Positions 26,241 to 32,635 of a stretch of 64,000 bases of DNA are shown piece after piece. Origin of the DNA: Winogradskyella vidalii (GTDB taxonomy: Bacteria; Bacteroidota; Bacteroidia; Flavobacteriales; Flavobacteriaceae); contig NZ_JABFDG010000002.1 in NCBI RefSeq assembly GCF_013403955.1, forward strand, positions 1-64,000, given 5' to 3'. Positions within the stretch are counted from its first letter, which is position 1; every line of letters starts with the position of its first letter. The notes under the pieces were generated by a model. It was not told the origin of the DNA and ran no database searches. It saw nothing but the letters and a program-made list of their open reading frames with translations. Made by a program: the position numbers and the translations under genes.

Positions 26241-26324
26241 GCGCACGTGGCGGAATTGGTAGACGCGCCAGCTTGAGGGGTTGGTGGACATTAGTCCGTG
26301 GAAGTTCGAGTCTTCTCGTGCGCA
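26241..26324 (+). tRNA. tRNA-Leu (GAG)
   Basis: An 84-nt class II tRNA: acceptor GCGCACG with CGTGCGC, D arm with TGGCGGAATTGGTAGACGCG, anticodon stem CCAGC / GTTGG with loop TTGAGGG (anticodon GAG), a variable arm around TGGACATTAGTCCG, T arm AAGTTCGAGTCTT, discriminator A. No strong promoter is visible in the 27 bases after the tRNA-Lys terminator, so it may depend on read-through. Confidence 0.95.
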
Positions 26325-26485
26325 CAATTACTCAAATCTATTCCATTTATTTTCTAATACATTAGGAGAAGCATTAAGCACTTTTTATAATTCTCCATTA
26401 TATATTTAGGTCAAAATTAGTCTATGTTCAGCACTAACTGAAACAACTAAACAGCAAAAACCCGTATTTCTTTTACTATTTTTTT

Positions 26486-26532
26486 GTTAAAGTTAAAATC
26501 ATATTATAATAAGTTGTATTTTTGTTTAAACA
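26486..26532 (+). promoter_or_regulatory. Carotenoid operon promoter and possible operator
   Basis: TATTTTTG (26517-26524) is a -7 element with no TTTG at the right distance upstream. In its place is a direct repeat GTTAAAGTTAAAA (26486-26498), and a 10-bp palindrome TGTTTAAACA (26523-26532) overlaps the expected start site. Both are candidate binding sites for the MerR-type regulator encoded next. Confidence 0.45.
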
Positions 26533-26545
26533 TTTTTACAAAAAA

Positions 26546-27445
26546 ATGAACAATATAAAAAATAGCTTTAGCATAAAAGATTTAGAAAATCTTACAGGTA
26601 TAAAAGCACACACCATTAGAATATGGGAAAAACGATACAATCTCTTAGAGCCTAAGCGTACAGATACCAACATACGGTATTATGATTTAGAAAGCTTTCA
26701 GAAATTGCTTAACGTAAGCTACCTCAATAACAATGGCTATAAAATTTCTAAAATTGCCACTATTGAAGAACAAGAAATACCACAGTTGGTAAGAGAAATA
26801 GCTACGGATAGCGATGTAGAAAGTCATGCTATAAATGCATTTAAGCTAGCCATGCTCAACTTTGACCAGGCTTTGTTTTATAAAACCTACGAATCGCTAT
26901 TAAAAGAAAAAGATTTTGAGGCTATTTTCTACGATATATTTATTCCTCTATTAAACGAGACAGGTATATTATGGCAAACCAATACTATCACGCCTGCACA
27001 CGAGCATTTTATAAGTATGCTTATTCGTCAGAAAACCTTACTAAACACCGAAAAAACAGCATTTAATCAAGTTAACAAATCCACCAAAACTTTTGTACTT
27101 TATTTACCAGAAAATGAAATACACGAGCTCGGCTTAATGTTTATTAACCATCAACTGATAAATAAGGGGTATCATTCTATTTTTTTAGGACAAAGTGTAC
27201 CTATAGAAAGTTTAGTTGACCTTCTTAATTATTATGACGACGTCACCTTTATTTCATATTTCACCATTAAACCACATAAAGAAGGTCTTTTGAAATATTT
27301 AAATGATTTTGAACAACTTATCATAAAAACACCTAAAACTAAATTGTGGATTCTTGGACAAATGCTCTCTACTATTAATACTGATGAATTACCAAATGGT
27401 ATTGAAGCTTTTGAAACGATAAAATCCTTAACTCAAACCTTATAA
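26546..27445 (+). CDS. MerR-type B12-binding regulator, CarH/LitR-like, of carotenoid genes
   Basis: A 299-residue regulator with three parts. An N-terminal MerR winged helix (about 6-75) carries FSIKDLENLTGIKAHTIRIWEKRYNLLEPKR. A helical bundle (about 95-170) contains W143 followed by nine residues and Glu153-His154, exactly the W-x9-EH motif that contacts the upper face of adenosylcobalamin in CarH. A Rossmann-like C-terminal domain has EIHELG (His193), the cobalamin lower-ligand motif. The later B12 motifs are weaker: ISYF replaces SxL, and LGQ replaces the usual GG. By analogy it should repress the operon in the dark and release it in light. It leads crtI by 6 bases. The ATG at 26546 is preferred over a TTG-type start 24 bases upstream. 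Confidence 0.88.
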   Translation: MNNIKNSFSIKDLENLTGIKAHTIRIWEKRYNLLEPKRTDTNIRYYDLESFQKLLNVSYLNNNGYKISKIATIEEQEIPQLVREIATDSDVESHAINAFKLAMLNFDQALFYKTYESLLKEKDFEAIFYDIFIPLLNETGILWQTNTITPAHEHFISMLIRQKTLLNTEKTAFNQVNKSTKTFVLYLPENEIHELGLMFINHQLINKGYHSIFLGQSVPIESLVDLLNYYDDVTFISYFTIKPHKEGLLKYLNDFEQLIIKTPKTKLWILGQMLSTINTDELPNGIEAFETIKSLTQTL

Positions 27446-27451
27446 CAGCCA

Positions 27452-28912
27452 ATGCCTAAAACAGTATCTATAATAGGTTCCGGATTTTCTGCGCTATCAG
27501 CTTCTTGCTACTTAGCACAAGCAGGTTATGAGGTTTCTATTTTTGAAAAGAACGACACCGTAGGTGGACGAGCTAGACAATTAATTAAAGACGGGTTTAC
27601 GTTTGATATGGGACCGAGCTGGTATTGGATGCCCGATATCTTTGATAAATTCTTTAATGATTTTGGTAAAAAAACAAATGATTATTACCAACTCGATAAA
27701 CTAAGCCCTGCCTATAAAATTTTCTTTTCAGATGATGTCATTACTATAGGTGACCACATGGATCAAATCTGTAATGAGTTTGAACGTATTGAAGCTGGCA
27801 GCTCAAAACCATTACGCAAATTTATCGCCCAAGCACAAGACCACTATAATATTGCCATAAATAAAATAGTTTTAAAACCTGGTCTTTCACCTTTTGAACT
27901 GGTGACAAAAGATACGATTACTCGTATCGATCGCTTTTTCAAAACGATTAGCTCTGAAGTACGCAAGAACTTTAAAAACCCAAAATTGATTTCAACGTTA
28001 GAGTTTCCTGTGTTGTTTTTGGGCGCAAAACCTAATCAAACTCCAGCATTTTACAGTTTTATGAACTATGCTGATTTTGGCTTAGGCACATGGCATCCCA
28101 AAGGTGGTATGTACCAAGTTATTAAAGCTATGAAAAGTCTAGCCGAAAGCTTAGGAGTCTTAATTTACACCAATAGCAATGTTGAGAAAATAAATGTAGA
28201 AAATCGGAAAGCAAAAAGTATTATTGTAAACGGAAAGCATGTACATTCTGATGTTATTTTAAGTGGCGCAGATTATCACCATTCCGAAACACTTTTAGAT
28301 AATAAACACCGGCAATACAGCGAATCTTATTGGGAAAGTAAGACGTTTGCGCCTTCTTCCCTACTTTTTTATGTTGGGTTTAACAAGGAATTACAAGCAA
28401 TTGGTCATCACAATTTATTTTTTGATACCAATTTTGAAATCCATGCCGAAGAAATATATGACCATCCTAAATGGCCTAAAAATCCATTATTTTATGCTAA
28501 CTTCCCTTCGGTAACCGATAAAAGCATGGCGCCAAAGGGTTGTGAAACAGGTTTTTTCCTTATTCCAATTGCTCCAGGCTTAAAAGACACACCACAATTA
28601 CGTGAACAATATTTTGACATTATAATTAACAGATTCGAAAACATAACACAACAAAACATTAAAAAACATATATTATTTAAAGAATCGTATTGTGTCAACG
28701 ATTTTGTAAAAGACTACAACTCTTATAAAGGAAACGCTTATGGCATGGCAAACACACTTATGCAAACTGCTTTTTTAAGACCAAAATTAAAAAGCAAAAA
28801 AGTAGAAGGACTGTACTTTACCGGACAATTAACAGTACCAGGACCAGGCGTTCCACCTGCTTTAATCTCAGGAAAGCTCGTTGCTGAACTGATTAGAAAA
28901 AATGAAGTTTAA
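27452..28912 (+). CDS. crtI: Phytoene desaturase
   Basis: A 486-residue FAD-dependent carotenoid desaturase that converts phytoene toward lycopene at the membrane. The dinucleotide fold opens with IIGSGFSALSASCYLAQAGYEVSIFEK, with VGGRARQL following, and the C-terminal signature GLYFTGQLTVPGPGVPPALISGKLV. The GPSWYWMP segment is typical of CrtI. It lies between the CarH-like regulator (6-base gap) and crtB. Sequence alone cannot show whether three or four desaturations are made; with crtZ in the operon, lycopene as precursor of beta-carotene and zeaxanthin is the simplest reading. Confidence 0.95.
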   Translation: MPKTVSIIGSGFSALSASCYLAQAGYEVSIFEKNDTVGGRARQLIKDGFTFDMGPSWYWMPDIFDKFFNDFGKKTNDYYQLDKLSPAYKIFFSDDVITIGDHMDQICNEFERIEAGSSKPLRKFIAQAQDHYNIAINKIVLKPGLSPFELVTKDTITRIDRFFKTISSEVRKNFKNPKLISTLEFPVLFLGAKPNQTPAFYSFMNYADFGLGTWHPKGGMYQVIKAMKSLAESLGVLIYTNSNVEKINVENRKAKSIIVNGKHVHSDVILSGADYHHSETLLDNKHRQYSESYWESKTFAPSSLLFYVGFNKELQAIGHHNLFFDTNFEIHAEEIYDHPKWPKNPLFYANFPSVTDKSMAPKGCETGFFLIPIAPGLKDTPQLREQYFDIIINRFENITQQNIKKHILFKESYCVNDFVKDYNSYKGNAYGMANTLMQTAFLRPKLKSKKVEGLYFTGQLTVPGPGVPPALISGKLVAELIRKNEV

Positions 28913-28934
28913 CAACAAAGAAAAAATTACACCT

Positions 28935-29774
28935 ATGAAATTAATTTTTGACAATGTTTCTAAAGAATGCAGCAAGGCCGTTACCAACGCTTATAGCACC
29001 TCTTTCTCCTTAGCTACAAAAATGCTATCGACGAGTATTAGACAAGATATTTACAATATATATGGCTTTGTAAGATTTGCTGATGAAATTGTAGATACGT
29101 TTCATGATTATGACAAAGCGAAACTTTTTAATAATTTTGAAAGAGATCTTGAAGCCGCTCTAGAAGATAAAATTAGCCTAAATCCTATTTTAAATGCTTT
29201 TCAAGAGACTTATCACAATTACGGCATAGACAAACATCTAGTAGATTCGTTTATGAACAGCATGCGTTTAGACCTGCACAAAACAGACTATTTAACAACA
29301 AAAGAATACAATGATTATATCTATGGTTCAGCAGATGTTGTAGGACTCATGTGTCTCAAGGTTTTTGTAAAAGGTGATACTGAAAAATATGACGATTTAA
29401 AAGACTCAGCGATGAGCTTAGGTTCTGCATTCCAAAAAGTAAATTTCCTAAGAGATTTAAAAGCAGATTTTGAAGATTTGAGTCGTACTTACTTTCCAAA
29501 CACGGATTTAAGCCAATTGGATGAAGTGTCTAAAAAAACAATTATTAACGAGATAGAAACTGATTTTGCTCATGGTTTAGAAGGCATAAAGCACTTACCT
29601 TTAGAAGCTCGTTTTGGTGTATTTATGGCTTACCGTTATTACAGTAAATTATTAGAAAAATTAAAAAAGACACCGGCTTTACAAATAAAATCGACCCGAA
29701 TAAGAGTACCCAATTATCGAAAAATAGAATTACTAACTCGTAGTTATGTTAAATATCAACTCAATTTACTATAA
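28935..29774 (+). CDS. crtB: Phytoene synthase
   Basis: A 279-residue squalene/phytoene synthase that condenses two geranylgeranyl diphosphates. The first Asp-rich motif is in FVRFADEIVDTFHDYD and the second in NFLRDLKADFEDLSRTYFP, with the substrate loop YGSADVVGLMCLKVF between. The ATG at 28935 gives MKLIFDNVSKECSK, like relatives; an ATG at 28902 in the same frame would overlap crtI by 11 bases and add 11 residues. Either way it is tightly coupled to crtI. Confidence 0.95.
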   Translation: MKLIFDNVSKECSKAVTNAYSTSFSLATKMLSTSIRQDIYNIYGFVRFADEIVDTFHDYDKAKLFNNFERDLEAALEDKISLNPILNAFQETYHNYGIDKHLVDSFMNSMRLDLHKTDYLTTKEYNDYIYGSADVVGLMCLKVFVKGDTEKYDDLKDSAMSLGSAFQKVNFLRDLKADFEDLSRTYFPNTDLSQLDEVSKKTIINEIETDFAHGLEGIKHLPLEARFGVFMAYRYYSKLLEKLKKTPALQIKSTRIRVPNYRKIELLTRSYVKYQLNLL

Positions 29775-29792
29775 CTATTTACAAGAATTATT

Positions 29793-30239
29793 ATGCAAAC
29801 CTTTTTATGGATATTAATCTTTTTAGGCGTCTTTTTCATCATGGAATTTAATGCATGGTTTACCCACAAGTATATTATGCATGGATTTTTATGGAATTTA
29901 CATAAAGATCATCATCATAAAGATCACGATAGCTGGTTTGAACGCAACGATGCCTTCTTTATCTTTTATGCTATTGTAAGTATCACTTGCTTTTACTTGT
30001 GGAGCTATGAAAATATTTGGTACTGCCTTCCTATAGGTTTAGGTATATTAGTTTATGGTATGGCTTATTTTATTGTTCACGATATTTTTATTCATCAACG
30101 CTTTAAATTATTTAGAAATGTTGACAATAAATATGCAAGAGGATTAAGACGTGCGCACAAAATACATCATAAACACTTAGGGAAACACAAGGGTGAAAAT
30201 TTTGGGATGTTAATTGTGCCTTTTAAATATTTCAAGTAG
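29793..30239 (+). CDS. crtZ: Beta-carotene hydroxylase
   Basis: A 148-residue membrane-bound diiron hydroxylase of the fatty acid hydroxylase superfamily that converts beta-carotene to zeaxanthin. All His clusters are visible: HKYIMHG, HKDHHHKDH, HDIFIHQRF and RAHKIHHKH. Three to four hydrophobic helices surround them. It is the last gene of the operon, 18 bases after crtB. A lycopene cyclase, needed between CrtI and CrtZ, is absent from the window and must lie elsewhere. It is convergent with the TlpA gene, one base apart. Confidence 0.95.
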   Translation: MQTFLWILIFLGVFFIMEFNAWFTHKYIMHGFLWNLHKDHHHKDHDSWFERNDAFFIFYAIVSITCFYLWSYENIWYCLPIGLGILVYGMAYFIVHDIFIHQRFKLFRNVDNKYARGLRRAHKIHHKHLGKHKGENFGMLIVPFKYFK

Positions 30240-30240
30240 A

Positions 30241-30831
30241 TTACTCAGAAAGCAAAGCATCTAGTTGACTTCTCACTTTAGCACTATTCCAATCTACAGC
30301 TCCAGATTCATCAACAACAATTTCACCTTTTTTATTAATTATAAACGTTCTTGGAATAGAGTGCACTGATAATTCTGATGGAGGTTGACTCAGAGGATTA
30401 AAAACTTCAAAATTAAATCCGTTTTTAGATTTAAACTGTTCTACTTTTTCAAAATCATCATTGGTTACAAATAAAAACACAACTTCATCTCCATAATCAG
30501 TATACAATTCTTGAAGACTTGGCATTTCTGCAATACATGGCGGGCACCATGTAGCCCAAAAATTTATTAATACGACTTTACCTTTTATAGCGTTAAAATC
30601 TAACCGTTCACCTTTATCAGATACTAGATCCCAATTCAGGTTGCTAACCGTTTTTCGTTCTACCTTATCTATAAGTGTTGATGTATTAATGTAACTAAAC
30701 CCCTTATGAAACAAGACCTGAATTGGCTCTCTGGTTTGCGGAATCACAAACAAAATAATCATCAAAATAGCTAAAACATTATAGATTCTATTTTTAGTCG
30801 TTTTATCTTTGGTCGTTTTATCTTTAGTCAT
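30241..30831 (-). CDS. Membrane-anchored TlpA/ResA-type thioredoxin
   Basis: A 196-residue protein with an N-terminal membrane anchor (about 19-35) and a periplasmic thioredoxin fold. The active site is NFWATWCPPCIAEMP with the WCPPC redox pair, and the cis-proline region is VHSIPRTFIINKKG. The ATG at 30831 is used; the frame extends a further 15 codons upstream. The N terminus repeats KDKTT in tandem from a 15-bp DNA duplication. Related proteins reduce apocytochrome c or protect exported thiols. It is downstream of the lipoprotein gene (73-base gap) and may share its transcript. Confidence 0.92.
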   Translation of the reverse strand: MTKDKTTKDKTTKNRIYNVLAILMIILFVIPQTREPIQVLFHKGFSYINTSTLIDKVERKTVSNLNWDLVSDKGERLDFNAIKGKVVLINFWATWCPPCIAEMPSLQELYTDYGDEVVFLFVTNDDFEKVEQFKSKNGFNFEVFNPLSQPPSELSVHSIPRTFIINKKGEIVVDESGAVDWNSAKVRSQLDALLSE

Positions 30832-30904
30832 AACATAATCAAATTGAAGAAGCGCAACACCAAAAATAGGTATCACGCTTCAAATCTAACAATTTAAATT
30901 TGCT

Positions 30905-31783
30905 TTAATTTCGTGTTACAGAACCTGAAATAATTGCAGTTGGTCCTACTCCCATCGAAATAGTCGTATGAACCGCAGCATCACTAGGTACATCATGTGC
31001 CAATGGCTTTAAAGTAAAAGGTGTTGGACTATTATCTGGACTCGGTTCAACTGATATTACAATTGTAGCTCCTCTCAAATCCGTTGGAAATGTTAGTCCT
31101 GCTGGTGCATTTTGCAAAAAATCTTCACCAGGGAAATCTGGTCCATTTCCAGCATCACCTTTAAAAACTGAAGTCGTTGCATTATCGTCTGCTAATGTTG
31201 CTTCGGTAAATGTCCCTGTACTAATTGGTGTACCATCAAATACAGCCCAACCTTCATATTTCCATCCTTCTGTTAATGTTGGCAAGTCTATACCTGCAAC
31301 AGCAATTCCACTTGAATTATCTAAAAACCAAACTCCACTTTCTTCATTAGTATCATCTGTATCTGTTGGTGTTGCTAAAATATAATTACCTGTAGCAGAG
31401 CTAAAATCTGCAACTATACCGTTAGAATCTACACTAGCCAAAGCACCTGAAAAATCGCCTGCTAAAATTTTTGTTGCTGCCGGTGAAGGATCAGAATCCA
31501 CTGCTGGCTCAATAGACAATACAAACGTTGTCGCCATATCTAATTCTTCTGAATTTACACTAAATGTCTGTGGAAAATCTACACTACTAAAGGTCCCTGT
31601 AGATACGGGAGATCCGTCTACTATAATCCATCCTTCATAAACAAAATCATCTCCTAACGCTTCTAAACCATCAAGATTAAGAGTTAAATTAGAATTTACA
31701 GAACTGTTGTTGTCGTCATCATTACTACACGAATTGGCAAAAATACCTAATGCCAATACCGCTAAAATCATTGTTTTCTTCAT
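30905..31783 (-). CDS. Lipoprotein with two anti-sigma-K-like repeats
   Basis: A 292-residue lipoprotein: MKKTMILAVLALGIFANSC gives the lipobox, followed by Ser/Asn/Asp-rich linker. The mature part is an internal duplication. Each half has the pattern YEGW(I/A)..DG(S/T)P(V/I)STGTF followed by a stretch ending with (V)xSIEP or ISVEP and a DSxPxP segment. Such modules resemble the C-terminal domain of anti-sigma-K factors (RskA), but there is no sigma-binding part, so an anti-sigma role is not implied. A Crp/Fnr-like palindrome sits at about -42 relative to its promoter. Function unknown. Confidence 0.8.
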   Translation of the reverse strand: MKKTMILAVLALGIFANSCSNDDDNNSSVNSNLTLNLDGLEALGDDFVYEGWIIVDGSPVSTGTFSSVDFPQTFSVNSEELDMATTFVLSIEPAVDSDPSPAATKILAGDFSGALASVDSNGIVADFSSATGNYILATPTDTDDTNEESGVWFLDNSSGIAVAGIDLPTLTEGWKYEGWAVFDGTPISTGTFTEATLADDNATTSVFKGDAGNGPDFPGEDFLQNAPAGLTFPTDLRGATIVISVEPSPDNSPTPFTLKPLAHDVPSDAAVHTTISMGVGPTAIISGSVTRN

Positions 31784-31810
31784 CGCTTTTTTAATTTTAA
31801 AATTATATTT

Positions 31811-31818
31811 CAAAATTA
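31811..31818 (-). promoter_or_regulatory. -7 element of the anti-sigma-like lipoprotein gene
   Basis: The minus strand reads TAATTTTG, a full TAnnTTTG match, 28 bases before the ATG. No -33 TTTG is present; its place is taken by the palindrome at 31840-31855, as expected of an activator-dependent promoter. Confidence 0.55.
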
Positions 31819-31839
31819 AAGCCCTAAAGTCTAATGAAA

Positions 31840-31855
31840 TGTTAGATAGCTAACA
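31840..31855. promoter_or_regulatory. Predicted Crp/Fnr-family binding site
   Basis: TGTTAGATAGCTAACA is a perfect 6-4-6 palindrome lying directly after the crp/fnr stop codon. Its centre is about 42 bases upstream of the start site implied by the TAATTTTG element, the class II activator position. The same 11 bases TGTTAGATAGC recur in the regulator's own promoter region. Confidence 0.6.
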
Positions 31856-32527
31856 CTATGCTGATTTTTTTAAGATTCTTATTTCTTTTCTGTTAAAATC
31901 TAAATAATTTTCCTCTTTAAGTTCATTCAAAAGGATATTAATTGTTGGTCTCGAGGTCCCAATTAACGATGCTATATCTTTTTGAGTGTAGGGATGCTTA
32001 ATAACATGATCTCCTGTTTTGTCACAATCGGAACCAAAATCAATACAAAGCTCATCTATAAATTCAACTAAGCGTGTTTTAGTATCCTTAAATAATAACA
32101 TTTGTAACCGACGTTCTAATTTTTTAAATTTTAAACCAATAAACTTATAGATCTTAAAACTAAAATTTTGGTTGTCTCGCATTAAATCATGCATAGTATC
32201 AACACTAATAGGACATATAGACGTTTCATTATCTATGGACTGCGCAAATTCATCCCGCTTTTCATCTCCTAAAATAGCTTTTTCACCAAATAATTCACCC
32301 TTAGTAAGAATAGCTTTTACAATTTCATTTCCATCTTCACTGTAATAGCCAATTTTAACTTTTCCATGCGCTATCAAATAAACTTTATTGGCTGCATCTG
32401 CTTGAATATAGATGTAGTCTTTCTTTTTATAAGAACAAAAATCATGTTCATTAGCGTAAATTTTGACTTTGTGAGGACAGAGCACCTTGAACAGGTTAAC
32501 ATTGTCAAAGAACCACAGTGACTGCAT
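31856..32527 (-). CDS. Crp/Fnr-family transcriptional regulator
   Basis: A 223-residue regulator with an N-terminal cyclic-nucleotide-binding-like beta-roll (about 20-125; KVKIGYYSEDGNEIVKAILTKGELFGEKAI), a dimerisation helix, and a C-terminal helix-turn-helix (YTQKDIASLIGTSRPTINILLNELKEEN). The effector site lacks the canonical cAMP-binding FGE-RS-arginine pattern in full, and I see no cysteine cluster of the Fnr iron-sulfur type at the N terminus. It probably activates the neighbouring lipoprotein gene through the palindrome at 31840 and controls itself through the related site at 32541. Confidence 0.93.
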   Translation of the reverse strand: MQSLWFFDNVNLFKVLCPHKVKIYANEHDFCSYKKKDYIYIQADAANKVYLIAHGKVKIGYYSEDGNEIVKAILTKGELFGEKAILGDEKRDEFAQSIDNETSICPISVDTMHDLMRDNQNFSFKIYKFIGLKFKKLERRLQMLLFKDTKTRLVEFIDELCIDFGSDCDKTGDHVIKHPYTQKDIASLIGTSRPTINILLNELKEENYLDFNRKEIRILKKSA

Positions 32528-32540
32528 TTGAGGACGTATT

Positions 32541-32556
32541 TGTTAGATAGCATAAT
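32541..32556. promoter_or_regulatory. Second Crp/Fnr-like half-site, autoregulatory candidate
   Basis: TGTTAGATAGCATAAT shares its first 11 bases with the palindrome at 31840-31855, while the second half-site is degenerate. It lies 14-29 bases upstream of the regulator's ATG, a position suited to autorepression. Confidence 0.45.
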
Positions 32557-32584
32557 TGTCGAGATAAAAATAGCATCCTAACAT

Positions 32585-32612
32585 AAAAAAGCCCTTGATT
32601 TCTCAAAGGCTT
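32585..32612 (-). terminator. Terminator of the T9SS cargo gene
   Basis: On the minus strand AAGCCTTTGA and TCAAGGGCTT pair (10 bp, one T-G) around GAAA, followed by a T run. It lies 24 bases past the stop codon at 32636. Confidence 0.85.
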
Positions 32613-32635
32613 TGCTTTTACTAAAATATCAGAGA

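Noticed and set aside
25761..26324. tRNA cluster as an integration site of a mobile element
   Set aside because: No integrase, no partial tRNA copy at a distance and no composition change; the duplicated tRNA-Lys has complete promoter and terminator instead.
30775..30830. CRISPR-like short repeat
   Set aside because: It is only two copies of a 15-bp unit inside the TlpA coding frame (KDKTT twice), without spacers.
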